Shown: positions 35,266-42,669, numbered from the stretch's first letter. The stretch is DNA of 64,000 nt from Paenacidovorax monticola (GCF_014489595.1 NZ_CP060790.1:806001-870000); one strand, 5' to 3'. Translations and numbers: made by a program. Notes: generated by a model not told the origin, from the letters alone.

Positions 35266-35352
35266 GCCGAACGTTGGAGGCCACCGGTACACAGCAAGCG
35301 CCGCGAAGCGGCAACCTGCTGCTGCGCGTCCGTGTGGGCCGACCAGTTAAAC
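35266..35352 (-). repeat. attC5, integron recombination site of cassette 5
   Basis: Bounded in cassette direction by GTTTAAC (inverse core, full RYYYAAC match) and GTTCGGC (core, one mismatch to GTTRRRY). Internal complementary arms include GCCGC and GCGGC around a GAA spacer. The length is 87 bases, and it lies between the RDD gene and cassette 6. Confidence 0.78.
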
Positions 35353-35368
35353 CGTTTCATCTGCAATC

Positions 35369-35740
35369 TCAAAGCTGAATGACTTTCGTCCGTGCCAGTA
35401 GGTCGCCCAAGCGACGTCGCTGCTTACCCGCGATAAAGGCTGCATCAATAACGCCAAGCACCATCGTGAAATTGCGCACGCATGACTGCCAGTATGTGCA
35501 GGGAAGTTCTGTGTCGACATGCACGACACTCGTGTTTGTGAATCTTTTTCCCATACTTTGACCGCCCGGCAGGCCATCGCAAAACAAAATGTACAAAAGC
35601 CAGCCAACAAATATCCACTCATTTGGCAGTCCAAAAGCATTGGCGATGAAATAAAAAACAACGCCAACAGCCATTGCCACCAAGCCGTCAACAAACTGCG
35701 AGGTGAATCTTTGACCAATGCGTGCGAGGGGTTTGCTCAT
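35369..35740 (-). CDS. Integron cassette 5: RDD-family membrane protein
   Basis: A 123-residue membrane protein of the RDD family. It begins with RIGQRFTSQFVDGLVAMAVG, has a second hydrophobic segment (NEWIFVGWLLYILFCDG), then PGGQSMGKRF, the family-typical G-x-S-x-G-K segment, and ends with RRRLGDLLARTKVI. RDD proteins are small membrane proteins, some reported to affect ion homeostasis or drug tolerance. A long overlapping frame at 35347-35718 was rejected because only this frame shows family motifs. It is flanked by attC4 and attC5. Confidence 0.82.
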   Translation of the reverse strand: MSKPLARIGQRFTSQFVDGLVAMAVGVVFYFIANAFGLPNEWIFVGWLLYILFCDGLPGGQSMGKRFTNTSVVHVDTELPCTYWQSCVRNFTMVLGVIDAAFIAGKQRRRLGDLLARTKVIQL

Positions 35741-35775
35741 ACTTTGTAAAGAGATATGAAGATCATACGGGTAAG

Positions 35776-35860
35776 CTTTAACGCCAAAGTTCAGGGGCGC
35801 CCGCTTGGCGTGGCCGAAGCGCGCAGTGGTGGAGGCGTCCCCTGCAACGCTCAGTTAGGC
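35776..35860 (-). repeat. attC4, integron recombination site of cassette 4
   Basis: Bounded in cassette direction by GCCTAAC (inverse core, full match) and GTTAAAG (core, last base off consensus). Internal arms AGGGGACGCC and GGCGCCCCT form an imperfect dyad. The length is 85 bases. Confidence 0.82.
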
Positions 35861-35882
35861 CGGTGCCTGAGTGCATGCTTGC

Positions 35883-36350
35883 TCATGCGCGGCCTGCCTT
35901 GCGGGTTCGATAGAGCCTGCTCATGCCCAGGTACGCCAAATAGACAACCGGCGACCAAAGCACTATGGCTACGGGCGCCACTACTGGGGATGCAAACGAG
36001 GCTGCTGCCAACTGGAGCGCTAGTAACGCGAGGTTGGATAGTGCGGATACGAATGACGCTCCCAAAAATCCTTGGCAGCGTACACCGTAGATCATTGCGT
36101 CGTAAAGGTTGCAACCCGGTTCGGTGTACGCCGCGTATTGGGTAAACGAGCCAATCAGGATGCACATGAGTGCGCCTATGGCGATTGCGACTGTGTAGCC
36201 AATGGCAAGCCAACGCACTAGCGCGCAAGCAATTCGCCTGATGTGGGAGTGCTCGTATCCCTTGCGCTCCGCCTCAGTGGCCCTGACGGTGAGGAAGACA
36301 ATACCAAGAGGGAGAGCGACGGCTAGCAACAGAACGATGATGCCGAGCAT
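35883..36350 (-). CDS. Integron cassette 4: membrane protein, unknown function
   Basis: A 155-residue protein with four predicted membrane segments: IIVLLLAVALPLGIVFLTV at the N-terminus, LAIGYTVAIAIGALMCILIG, then ALSNLALLALQLAAASFA, and VVAPVAIVLWSPVVYLAYLG before a basic tail (RLYRTRKAGRA). No family was recognised. The ATG at 36350 lies 8 bases downstream of attC3, in the correct cassette position, and the stop lies 22 bases before attC4. Many integron cassettes encode small membrane proteins of this kind. Confidence 0.75.
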   Translation of the reverse strand: MLGIIVLLLAVALPLGIVFLTVRATEAERKGYEHSHIRRIACALVRWLAIGYTVAIAIGALMCILIGSFTQYAAYTEPGCNLYDAMIYGVRCQGFLGASFVSALSNLALLALQLAAASFASPVVAPVAIVLWSPVVYLAYLGMSRLYRTRKAGRA

Positions 36351-36357
36351 GGATGAG

Positions 36358-36478
36358 GCCTAACGTGAATGTGACCGGCGTGCAGTGGCAAGGGGCCGCG
36401 CGGTGCACGACCTATCACTGCGCTGCGCGGCCCCTTGCCACTGCGCGTCCGTGTCGACCGACAAGGTAGGCCTTAGCG
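36358..36478 (-). repeat. attC3, long integron recombination site of cassette 3
   Basis: About 121 bases. The core end reads GTTAGGC (full match), and the inverse core end is degenerate (GCGCTAAGG). It contains a perfect 20-base inverted repeat with arms from 36382 and to 36444, separated by a 23-base spacer that would form the terminal loop. The folded bottom strand would be an unusually stable hairpin. Confidence 0.82.
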
Positions 36479-36486
36479 CACCGCGT

Positions 36487-36972
36487 TCATCGCGCATTTT
36501 GCAACTCCAACCGCATCAGGGCATTTGGAATCGTGATTCCGCGCAGTACGGGGTTGCGCTGTTCGACGACACCAAATCCAAACCGCTCGAAGAAACCTTG
36601 GGCGGTTCGGCTCACATCAGAAGTCAGTTCACGCAGGCCAAGGCGCGCTGCTTCCTCGAGGATTCGCTTCATGAGCATTGTGCCGAGGCCGCGTCTTGGG
36701 TGCGCTCCCGAGACGAAGAAGTGGTCAATATAGCCACTGGCCTGAACGTCCGCGTACGCGACGACCGTTCCGTCGAGTTCTGCCACGAAAGGATTGATAC
36801 CCCGGATACGACGCTCCCACAGCGATGCATCCAGGTCGCGCGGAGCCCAAGCCTCAATCTGCTGCGGCGTGTAATCACGGCACGCGACAAGGTGGATCGC
36901 GGAGTAGTAGACATCGAAGAGCGCAGACTCTTCCCCTTTTCTGTACCGGCGAATCAGCACGGTGCTGCTCAT
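36487..36972 (-). CDS. Integron cassette 3: GNAT-family acetyltransferase
   Basis: A 161-residue GNAT acetyltransferase. It begins VLIRRYRKGEESALFDVYYSA, has the central strand AELDGTVVAYADVQ, and FFVSGAHPRRGLGTMLMKRI, in which HPRRGLGTML is the acetyl-CoA pyrophosphate loop (R/Q-x-x-G-x-G/A). The C-terminal FFERFGFGVVEQRNPVLRG is the usual end of PhnO/YafP-like GNATs. The substrate is unknown. It does not look like a known aminoglycoside acetyltransferase. It starts 4 bases after attC2 and ends 9 bases before attC3. Confidence 0.86.
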   Translation of the reverse strand: MSSTVLIRRYRKGEESALFDVYYSAIHLVACRDYTPQQIEAWAPRDLDASLWERRIRGINPFVAELDGTVVAYADVQASGYIDHFFVSGAHPRRGLGTMLMKRILEEAARLGLRELTSDVSRTAQGFFERFGFGVVEQRNPVLRGITIPNALMRLELQNAR

Positions 36973-36975
36973 GAG

Positions 36976-37034
36976 GTCTAACGCCCTGAGTTCAGCCGCC
37001 GCCGTAGGCGGTCGGCTGCGACGAATGGTTAGAG
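36976..37034 (-). repeat. attC2, integron recombination site of cassette 2
   Basis: A 59-base element with core GTTAGAC (full match) and inverse core CTCTAAC. Internal arms CAGCCG-CGCC and GGCG-CGGCTG surround a three-base tip. The TAA stop of the HEPN gene is part of the inverse core site. Confidence 0.88.
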
Positions 37035-37571
37035 ATGTGTATCGATATAGGCATCAGTAGCTTTCACCAGTTCCTTAATAAATCGAATTACTTTTTCTAA
37101 TTCATCTCGTTTTATTAAATGCGCTATTGGCGAACCATTGGCAACAGGCTTCGAACGGTGTACAGCATCCCCACGTTTTCCTATCCAACTGTTTAAGGTG
37201 CTTTTTGCCTTCTCGGGTTCATGGTTTGCCCAATACCAGCCCTCTGTGACGTCAATGCCAAGGTACTCTTGAAATATTCGTTTTGTTTTATCCGAGCTCG
37301 GGTTGTGAAATTGCTTCAGATCAGTGTGCAATTTCTTCATTACAAAATCACCAACATAACTTCCAGCAACCACCCCGATTTTTTTATTCATCTCCTCAAG
37401 GAGCCTATCTTCGACATAGGTTTCCCATGCTGTAAGAGCCATAACTAATCCGGCCCTTTTCAAAACTTCAGCATTCGCAGGCGGCGGATTTGCATTGATG
37501 GAATCGAAGTGGGCGAGTAGTTCTTCGGCATCCTTGATGCCGTATTCAAAGCTCTGATATGCGCGGGACAT
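37029..37571 (-). CDS. Integron cassette 2: HEPN-domain protein, probable RNase
   Basis: A 180-residue protein of the HEPN class (RiboL-PSP-HEPN-like). The first helix pair includes ALTAWETYVEDRLLEEMN and the second WIGKRGDAVHRSKP. The R-x4-H motif of HEPN ribonucleases is at Arg133 to His138. HEPN proteins act as metal-independent RNases in toxin-antitoxin, abortive infection and CRISPR systems. No separate antitoxin is seen within the cassette. The coding sequence is clearly more AT-rich than its neighbours, which points to a foreign source. Its TAA stop is inside the inverse core of attC2. Confidence 0.8.
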   Translation of the reverse strand: MSRAYQSFEYGIKDAEELLAHFDSINANPPPANAEVLKRAGLVMALTAWETYVEDRLLEEMNKKIGVVAGSYVGDFVMKKLHTDLKQFHNPSSDKTKRIFQEYLGIDVTEGWYWANHEPEKAKSTLNSWIGKRGDAVHRSKPVANGSPIAHLIKRDELEKVIRFIKELVKATDAYIDTHL

Positions 37572-37578
37572 GAAAAAT

Positions 37579-37638
37579 TTCTAACGGCCAAGGTAAGCCG
37601 ACCGCAGTATGCGGGTCGGCTTGAATGAAAAGTTAGAG
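37579..37638 (-). repeat. attC1, integron recombination site of cassette 1
   Basis: A 60-base element with core GTTAGAA and inverse core CTCTAAC. The arms AAGCCGACC and GGTCGGCTT form a perfect 9-base dyad around a short spacer. The core heptamer equals that at attI (37993-37999). Confidence 0.88.
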
Positions 37639-37645
37639 CGTGGCG

Positions 37646-37990
37646 CTAATTCTGGCATGGTTTAGTAACGCTCCAAGTAGCAAGAAGGTCTGGATCTTCG
37701 ATGCTTTCCCCTGTAGAGCGGAGGTTATAAACGCCAGGGTCGGCTGGTAAAATGGAGTCCAGTACCGGCGGCATAACCCATGACTCTCCCGCCCTAAGCC
37801 CACCTAAGGCAATTGTTATTCCGTCAGGGCTGGCTGACTCCACAGTTCCATGCATTTGGATTTGTTCAAGAAACTTGCCCTGGTAGTCGAGATATGTGAT
37901 CCCAATAAGGATGTACTTGCCAACATAGGTATCAGCAAGCGCTCGATCAAAATAGGGCACGGTGCCCTCACCAATCCATTCATAAGACAT
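37646..37990 (-). CDS. Integron cassette 1: hypothetical protein
   Basis: A 114-residue soluble protein of unknown function, first in the cassette array and so the best placed for expression. It is beta-rich: YVGKYILIGITYLDYQGKF, then MHGTVESASPDGITIALGG, SWVMPPVLDSILPADPGVY and LRSTGESIEDPDLLATWSV. The pattern of a short barrel with a Y-x-x-x-Y-I-L-I-G-I-T-Y strand and a final T-W-S-V is one I associate with a cassette- or immunity-like family, but the function is unknown. The ATG is 4 bases after the stop of the attI leader ORF. Confidence 0.75.
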   Translation of the reverse strand: MSYEWIGEGTVPYFDRALADTYVGKYILIGITYLDYQGKFLEQIQMHGTVESASPDGITIALGGLRAGESWVMPPVLDSILPADPGVYNLRSTGESIEDPDLLATWSVTKPCQN

Positions 37991-37992
37991 AG

Positions 37993-38060
37993 TTCTAACT
38001 CAATGTATCCCGCAGAACCTGCGGAATAAGCTGGACGAGGCGGGATATTCTGGGCACGGC
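37993..38060 (-). other. attI, primary recombination site of the integron
   Basis: The first-cassette boundary is the heptamer GTTAGAA at 37999-37993 (minus strand), identical to the core of attC1. Upstream lies a 6-base dyad, CCGCAG and CTGCGG around three bases (38010-38024), a plausible integrase-binding part. The exact outer limit is not defined by sequence alone. It is placed by position between intI and cassette 1. Confidence 0.72.
37995..38057 (-). CDS. 20-codon leader ORF inside attI
   Basis: A GTG at 38057 lies 5 bases after a perfect AGGAGG ribosome site (38063-38068). It opens a 20-residue peptide, MPRISRLVQLIPQVLRDTLS, ended by TAG at 37997-37995 inside the attI core heptamer. 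The cassette 1 ATG follows after 4 bases. This mirrors ORF-11 in attI1 of class 1 integrons, which boosts translation of a first cassette lacking its own ribosome site. The peptide itself probably has no function. The role is inferred from the layout. Confidence 0.6.
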   Translation of the reverse strand: MPRISRLVQLIPQVLRDTLS

Positions 38061-38077
38061 TTCCTCCTGAAAGTGGC

Positions 38078-38106
38078 TTGCAGCCTGGGTTGGCGATCGA
38101 TACACT
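38078..38106 (+). promoter_or_regulatory. Predicted intI promoter
   Basis: TTGCAG (-35) and TACACT (-10) with a 17-base spacer. The -10 box runs into the LexA-type box, so repressor binding would block transcription of intI. Confidence 0.55.
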
Positions 38107-38120
38107 GTGCAAAAACACAG
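38105..38120 (+). promoter_or_regulatory. LexA box controlling intI
   Basis: CTGTGCAAAAACACAG is an exact CTGT-N8-ACAG match, 13 bases before the intI ATG. SOS control of integron integrases through LexA is established for several integrons. lexA itself is 9 kb away in this window. Confidence 0.88.
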
Positions 38121-38133
38121 GTATAAAAATTCC

Positions 38134-39141
38134 ATGAAACCCGGCACACCTGTTTTGCGCTCCACACGACTGTTGGACCAAGTCCGGGAGCGTGTTCGTT
38201 ACCGGCACTATAGCCTCAGCACCGAGAAGGCCTACCTGTACTGGGTGCGCTTTTTCATTCGTTGGCATGGCCGCGCCGGAGGTATGCGGCATCCGCGTGA
38301 CATGGGTGCGCCAGAGGTGGAGGCTTTTTTGACCATGCTGGCCACCGAGCGCAGGATATCGGCATCCACGCACAACCAGGCCCTCAGCGCGTTGTTGTTT
38401 CTATATCGGGAAGTGCTGAGCATCGATTTGCCTTGGCTGGATGGCGTGAGCCGCCCGGCGCAAAAGCGCCGCATTCCCAGTGTGCTGACCAAGGAGGAAG
38501 TGGCCGCGCTGTTCCAGTTTCTCAACTCGGACATGCGTCTCTTGGCGCAACTGCTGTACGGCACGGGAATGCGCCTGATGGAAGGGCTGCGGCTGCGCAT
38601 CAAGGATGTGGACTTTGACCGCCATGTGATCATCGTGCGCGAAGCCAAGGGCAACAAGGATCGGGTGGTGATGTTGCCGCGTGCTTTGGCTCCCGCATTG
38701 CGTCAGCAGCTTTTGCACGCCCGTCATGTTTGGGAAGAGGACCGGCAGGCGCAGCGCGGCGGTGTGCAAACACCGCATGCGCTGGAGCAAAAATATCCTC
38801 GGGTCGGCAGTACTTGGGGGTGGTTCTGGTTGTTTCCATCTCCCACTTTCTCCATCGACCCGCACACAGGCTCTGAACGCCGCCATCACTTGTTTGAAGA
38901 GCGGTTGCAACGCGCAATCAAGAGGGCCGTGGCCCAGGCGGGCATTTGTAAGCCCGTTTCTGTGCATACCCTGCGCCACAGCTTTGCCACGCACTTGCTG
39001 CAATCTGGCACCGATATCCGCACGGTGCAGGAGCTTCTCGGCCACAGCGATGTGTCGACCACCATGATCTACACGCATGTGCTGAAAGTGGCTGCGGGCG
39101 GAACGGTCAGCCCGCTGGACACCATGGGTTTCGGAGCATGA
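38134..39141 (+). CDS. intI: Integron integrase (tyrosine recombinase)
   Basis: A 335-residue tyrosine recombinase of the integron class. Catalytic residues are all present: Arg146 ([10 protein letters not shown]), Lys172 (EAKGNKDR), His278 and Arg281 ([11 protein letters not shown]), His304 (LLGHSD) and Tyr313 (MIYTHV). The spacing is nearly that of IntI1. The extra segment unique to IntI enzymes is visible at residues 216-237 ([21 protein letters not shown]). The gene is divergent from six attC-ended cassettes, with attI between. It should recombine folded attC bottom strands with attI to insert, excise and shuffle cassettes. The ATG at 38134 was chosen over a GTG at 38107, which would lie inside the LexA box. 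The enzyme appears intact and is therefore probably active. Confidence 0.96.
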   Translation: MKPGTPVLRSTRLLDQVRERVRYRHYSLSTEKAYLYWVRFFIRWHGRAGGMRHPRDMGAPEVEAFLTMLATERRISASTHNQALSALLFLYREVLSIDLPWLDGVSRPAQKRRIPSVLTKEEVAALFQFLNSDMRLLAQLLYGTGMRLMEGLRLRIKDVDFDRHVIIVREAKGNKDRVVMLPRALAPALRQQLLHARHVWEEDRQAQRGGVQTPHALEQKYPRVGSTWGWFWLFPSPTFSIDPHTGSERRHHLFEERLQRAIKRAVAQAGICKPVSVHTLRHSFATHLLQSGTDIRTVQELLGHSDVSTTMIYTHVLKVAAGGTVSPLDTMGFGA

Positions 39142-39276
39142 CAGACCGCTTTGAGGTTGCCGGATGAATGTCTCTTGTGGGTCGCAAGCAGCCACTGACC
39201 CGCATAAGGCCCAAGCCATGTGCTCCCTCTGTATGTCATTGGCGCATAGACTCAAACGCCCCGGAGTTCCCGCCAC

Positions 39277-39960
39277 ATGACCGCCCCCCAAGACCCCTTC
39301 AACGACCCCCATGCCGTGGCCACCTACGCACAAGGCCCTGCGCGCAATGTTCCCGGCTGGGCCGACATGGTGCGCATGGCGGACCTGTTGGTGGCGGAGC
39401 GGGTACCTCATGATGGCAAGGTGCTGGTCATCGGCGCGGGCGGTGGGCTGGAGATCCAGCGCTTTGCCGCGTCGCACGCGGGCTGGCGCTTCGCAGGCGT
39501 CGATCCGGCGCCCGAGATGCTGAAGCTGGCCCGGGCCACGCTGGGGCCAGTGGCAGGGTGTGTGGAGTGGCACGAGGGCTATGTGGATACGGCGCCTGCC
39601 GGGCCCTTCGATGCGGCCACCTGCCTGCTGACCATGCATTTCATCGCACACGAGGCGCGGCGGCCCACGCTGGAGGCGATACGGCGGCGGCTGCGCCCTG
39701 GGGCTCCGTTCGTGGCGGCGCACCTGAGCTTTCCGCAGGCCCCGGGCGAGCGCGAGCGGTGGCTGGGCCGGTATGCGGCCTTTGTGGCTTCGTCGGGGGT
39801 GGAGCCCGCCAAGGCGCGTGCCGCCGCTGAGGCCGTGGGGTCTCGGCTGCCCGTGCTCTCGCCCGAGCAGGACGAGGCCCTGTTGCGGGAGGCGGGCTTT
39901 GAGGGGGTGGAGCTGTTCTATGCGGGGTTCGCGTTCCGGGGCTGGGTGGGCTATGCCTGA
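39277..39960 (+). CDS. Class I SAM-dependent methyltransferase
   Basis: A 227-residue Rossmann-fold methyltransferase. SAM-binding motif I is VLVIGAGGGLEIQRFA, motif II is FAGVDPAPEMLKLAR, and motif IV is FDAATCLLTMHFI. The substrate is unknown; the small size suits a metabolite or small-molecule methylase. It stands just outside the integron, 135 bases after intI, with native-like GC content, so it probably belongs to the host chromosome. Confidence 0.85.
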   Translation: MTAPQDPFNDPHAVATYAQGPARNVPGWADMVRMADLLVAERVPHDGKVLVIGAGGGLEIQRFAASHAGWRFAGVDPAPEMLKLARATLGPVAGCVEWHEGYVDTAPAGPFDAATCLLTMHFIAHEARRPTLEAIRRRLRPGAPFVAAHLSFPQAPGERERWLGRYAAFVASSGVEPAKARAAAEAVGSRLPVLSPEQDEALLREAGFEGVELFYAGFAFRGWVGYA

Positions 39961-39978
39961 TTCCGGTGGGCGGGCGGC

Positions 39979-40896
39979 TCAGCCATGGCCCATGGAGGCA
40001 TGCGGGCCACGGCCCAGCATGGCCTCGCAGACTGCGCGCATGCGCGCGGCCAGCGCGCGTGCGGGGGCGGGCAGGTCGGCGCGCGCGTGCAGCGCCACCT
40101 CCAGGTCGGGTACGGCGGCCAGGCCGTCGGGTGCGCCGAGCAGGGCATGCCCTGCGGTGGCCAGGCGGCGCGGCAGCAGGCTCAGCCCCAGGCCATCTTC
40201 CACGGCCGCGCTGAGGCTGGCCAGGCTGGCGCTCATGTAGGCGATGCGCCAGCGCCGGCCCGCGGCATCGAGCGCGTGCGTCATCTCGCTGCGGTACAGC
40301 CCGTCCTGCGGAAACACCACCAGCGGCAGCGGGTCGCGCGCGCGGGCCGGGCGTGCGCGGCTGTCGATCCACGCCAGCGGCTCGGGCCAGGCCGCCAGGC
40401 CGGGCGCGCTGCCCACGCGCTGCTTGATGAGGGCAAGGTCCAGCTCGCCGTCCTGAAAGCGCTGCCACAGCGGGCGGCTCAGGCCGCTCGTCACTTCCAG
40501 CCGCACCTGGGGGGAGGCGTCGGCAAAGGCCGCGAAGGTGGGCGTGAGAGCGCGCGCGGCAAAGTCCTCGGGCACGCCGATGCGCACCGCGCCATGCAGC
40601 GCGCCCGTGGCCACCTGTTCGACGGCTTCGTCCATCAGCGCCACGATGCGCTGGGCGTAGCCGCGCAGGCGCTCGCCCTCGGGCGTGGGCACGACCAGGC
40701 GGCCGCCGCGTTCCAGCAATTGGCAGCCGAACTGGTCTTCCAGCCGGCGGATCTGCTGGCTCACGGTGGACTGGGTGAGGTGCACGCTCTCGGCCGCGCG
40801 CGTGAAGCTGCCCGTGTCGGCCACGGCGCAGAAGCTGCGCAGCAGCACCGGGTCGAGACCGCGCGGCAGCGGGGCAGGGGGTAGTTGATTTTCCAC
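39979..40896 (-). CDS. LysR-type transcriptional regulator
   Basis: A 305-residue LysR regulator. The helix-turn-helix is FCAVADTGSFTRAAESVHLT followed by QSTVSQQIRRLEDQFG. The effector domain begins VRIGVPEDFAARALTPTFAAF. It is divergent from the deaminase gene, 58 bases between starts, and so probably controls the deaminase and the MFS transporter that overlaps it. The effector is unknown, but a purine or other nucleobase would fit the deaminase. Confidence 0.9.
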   Translation of the reverse strand: MENQLPPAPLPRGLDPVLLRSFCAVADTGSFTRAAESVHLTQSTVSQQIRRLEDQFGCQLLERGGRLVVPTPEGERLRGYAQRIVALMDEAVEQVATGALHGAVRIGVPEDFAARALTPTFAAFADASPQVRLEVTSGLSRPLWQRFQDGELDLALIKQRVGSAPGLAAWPEPLAWIDSRARPARARDPLPLVVFPQDGLYRSEMTHALDAAGRRWRIAYMSASLASLSAAVEDGLGLSLLPRRLATAGHALLGAPDGLAAVPDLEVALHARADLPAPARALAARMRAVCEAMLGRGPHASMGHG

Positions 40897-40954
40897 TGAA
40901 ATGCATTGGGTTATTTCATTTTTCGATTATGGGCCGCCTGCCTAGACTGCGGCC

Positions 40955-41434
40955 ATGCATTCCCCCGAACTCCTGCTGCGCGAGGCCGTGCGCCTCGCCT
41001 TCGACAACCGCGTGCGCGGCGCCCGGCCCTTTGGCGCGGTGCTGGCCCGGGGCGGCGAGATCGTTGCCACGGGCGTGAACGACATCGTGCACAGCCACGA
41101 CCCCACCACCCATGCCGAGATGCAGGCCGTGCGCGCGGCCTGCCGCACGCTGGGCCACCCGCGCCTGGAGGGCTGTACGGTCTACGCGAGCGGCCACCCT
41201 TGCCCCATGTGCCTGGCTGCCCTGGTGCTGGCGGGCGTGGAGCGCGTGGTCTATGCCTTCGACAATGCCGACGCGGCGCCCTACGGCCTGTCGAGCGCAG
41301 CGGCCTACGAAGCCCTGCGCCTGCCGCTCGACCCGCCGCCGTTGCCCCTGGCGCGGCTGGATACAGGCGCAAGCGCGGCGCAGCTCTACGGCGGCGCAGC
41401 CATGCCGGGTGACTGGGCGCCGCTGCATGGCTGA
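40955..41434 (+). CDS. Cytidine/guanine-deaminase-like nucleoside deaminase
   Basis: A 159-residue zinc-dependent deaminase. The zinc and proton-shuttle motif HAE is in THAEMQAVRAA, and the second zinc motif is HPCPMCLAALVLAG. The C-terminal part, with PLDPPPLPLARLD, resembles guanine deaminases of the GuaD/TadA-like group rather than tRNA adenosine deaminase. It would remove the amino group from a free base or nucleoside in the cytosol. Its last 8 bases overlap the start of an MFS transporter, so uptake and deamination of a nucleobase may be coupled. Confidence 0.86.
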   Translation: MHSPELLLREAVRLAFDNRVRGARPFGAVLARGGEIVATGVNDIVHSHDPTTHAEMQAVRAACRTLGHPRLEGCTVYASGHPCPMCLAALVLAGVERVVYAFDNADAAPYGLSSAAAYEALRLPLDPPPLPLARLDTGASAAQLYGGAAMPGDWAPLHG

Positions 41435-42662
41435 AGTCCTGCGCGCCGGCGCATCCGACGCCTTGCCGCGCAGGGCCGTGTGGCTGCTGGCCGTGGCGTT
41501 CACGGCGCTGAACCTGCGCCCCTTCCTTACGGCCATCGGCCCCTTGAGCGGGCCCATCCAGGCGGGCACGGGGCTGGATCTGAGCGCGATGGCCTGGCTC
41601 ACGCTGCTGCCCATGGGGCTCATGGGCGTGGGCGCCTGGTGCTCTCCCGCCGTGCTGCGGCGCTGGGGCGCGCGCTCTACCGTGGCCGGGGCGCTCATGG
41701 TGCTGGCCCTGGGCTGCCTGCTGCGCTGGGCGGGCCTGGAGGGCGGGGTGCTGATCGCCTCCGCCGCCGTGTGCGGGGCGGGCGTGGCGCTGGTGCAGGG
41801 GGCGTTGCCCGGCATCGTCAAGCGCGAGCTGCCGGGACAGGTGGCGCCAGTGATGGGGCTGTACTCGGCCGCGCTCATGGGCGGCGGCGCGCTGGGGGCG
41901 CAGTTCTCGCCCTGGGCCGTGCAGCAGGGCGCGCAGTGGACCGCCGTGCTGGCCGCCTGGGCGCTGCCCGCCGCGCTGGCTGCATGGGCCATGGCGCGCG
42001 TGCTGCCCTGGGCCCGGCCCGCGCTGGCGGCTGCGGCTGCGGCTGCGGCTGCGGCTGAGGGTACCGGCTGGCTGCTGCGCCGCCCGCGTACCTGGTGGCT
42101 CATGGCCTGCTTTGGGCTGGTCAATGGTGGCTATGCCTCGGCCGTAGCCTGGCTGGCGCCGTACTACCAGGCGCAGGGCTGGGGCGCGGCCGCGAGCGGT
42201 GGGCTCGTCGCCCTCATGGCCGTGGCGCAGGCCGCTGCCGCCTTGCTGCTGCCCTGGCTCGCGGCGCGGGGAGTGGACCGGCGGCCCTGGATCTGGCTCA
42301 CGCTGGCGGCGCAGGCGGCGGGCTTTGCCGGGCTGGCCATGGCGCCGGGCGCCGCGCCCGCTGCCTGGGCCGCGCTGCTGGGCGCGGGGCTGGGTGGCTG
42401 CTTCGCGTTGACCCTGGTGCTGGCGCTAGACCACTTGCCCGACCCCGCGCAGGCGGGGGCGCTCGGTGCGCTCATGCAGGGCGGGGGCTTTGTGCTGGCA
42501 GGGCTCGCGCCGTGGGTGGTGGCGCGGCTGCACGGCGCTACGGGCGGCTTCGCGGCGGGCTGGTGGGCGCATCTGGCCTGCATCGCGCTCGTAGCCCTGG
42601 CTGTGGCGCAGTTCGCGCCCTGGCGCTATGCCCTGGCGATGCGCGCACCCCGGCCGGCGTAG
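41427..42662 (+). CDS. MFS transporter, CynX/NimT family
   Basis: A 411-residue, 12-helix transporter of the cyanate/2-nitroimidazole (CynX/NimT) branch of the major facilitator superfamily. The opening LNLRPFLTAIGPLSGPIQ is characteristic of this branch. Other family segments are GALPGIVKRELPGQVAPVMGLY, shown in part, and GGGFVLAGLAP. It may import or export a nitrogenous compound handled by the coupled deaminase. The central loop has a run of ten alanines encoded by a hexanucleotide repeat. The ATG at 41427 overlaps the deaminase stop and was chosen over the open frame upstream. Confidence 0.87.
   Translation: MAEVLRAGASDALPRRAVWLLAVAFTALNLRPFLTAIGPLSGPIQAGTGLDLSAMAWLTLLPMGLMGVGAWCSPAVLRRWGARSTVAGALMVLALGCLLRWAGLEGGVLIASAAVCGAGVALVQGALPGIVKRELPGQVAPVMGLYSAALMGGGALGAQFSPWAVQQGAQWTAVLAAWALPAALAAWAMARVLPWARPALAAAAAAAAAAEGTGWLLRRPRTWWLMACFGLVNGGYASAVAWLAPYYQAQGWGAAASGGLVALMAVAQAAAALLLPWLAARGVDRRPWIWLTLAAQAAGFAGLAMAPGAAPAAWAALLGAGLGGCFALTLVLALDHLPDPAQAGALGALMQGGGFVLAGLAPWVVARLHGATGGFAAGWWAHLACIALVALAVAQFAPWRYALAMRAPRPA
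42028..42057 (+). repeat. Hexanucleotide (GGCTGC) repeat in MFS gene
   Basis: About five tandem units of GGCTGC code for alternating Ala codons in the central cytosolic loop. Unit gain or loss would keep the reading frame and change only the loop length. Confidence 0.8.
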
Positions 42663-42669
42663 CGCCGCA

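Noticed and set aside
35347..35718. Alternative 123-codon frame overlapping the RDD cassette gene
   Set aside because: Only the frame 35369-35740 shows RDD motifs and the correct distance from attC4.
36487..36972. Cassette GNAT as an aminoglycoside resistance gene
   Set aside because: The acetyl-CoA loop is generic and no aminoglycoside acetyltransferase-specific segment is visible.
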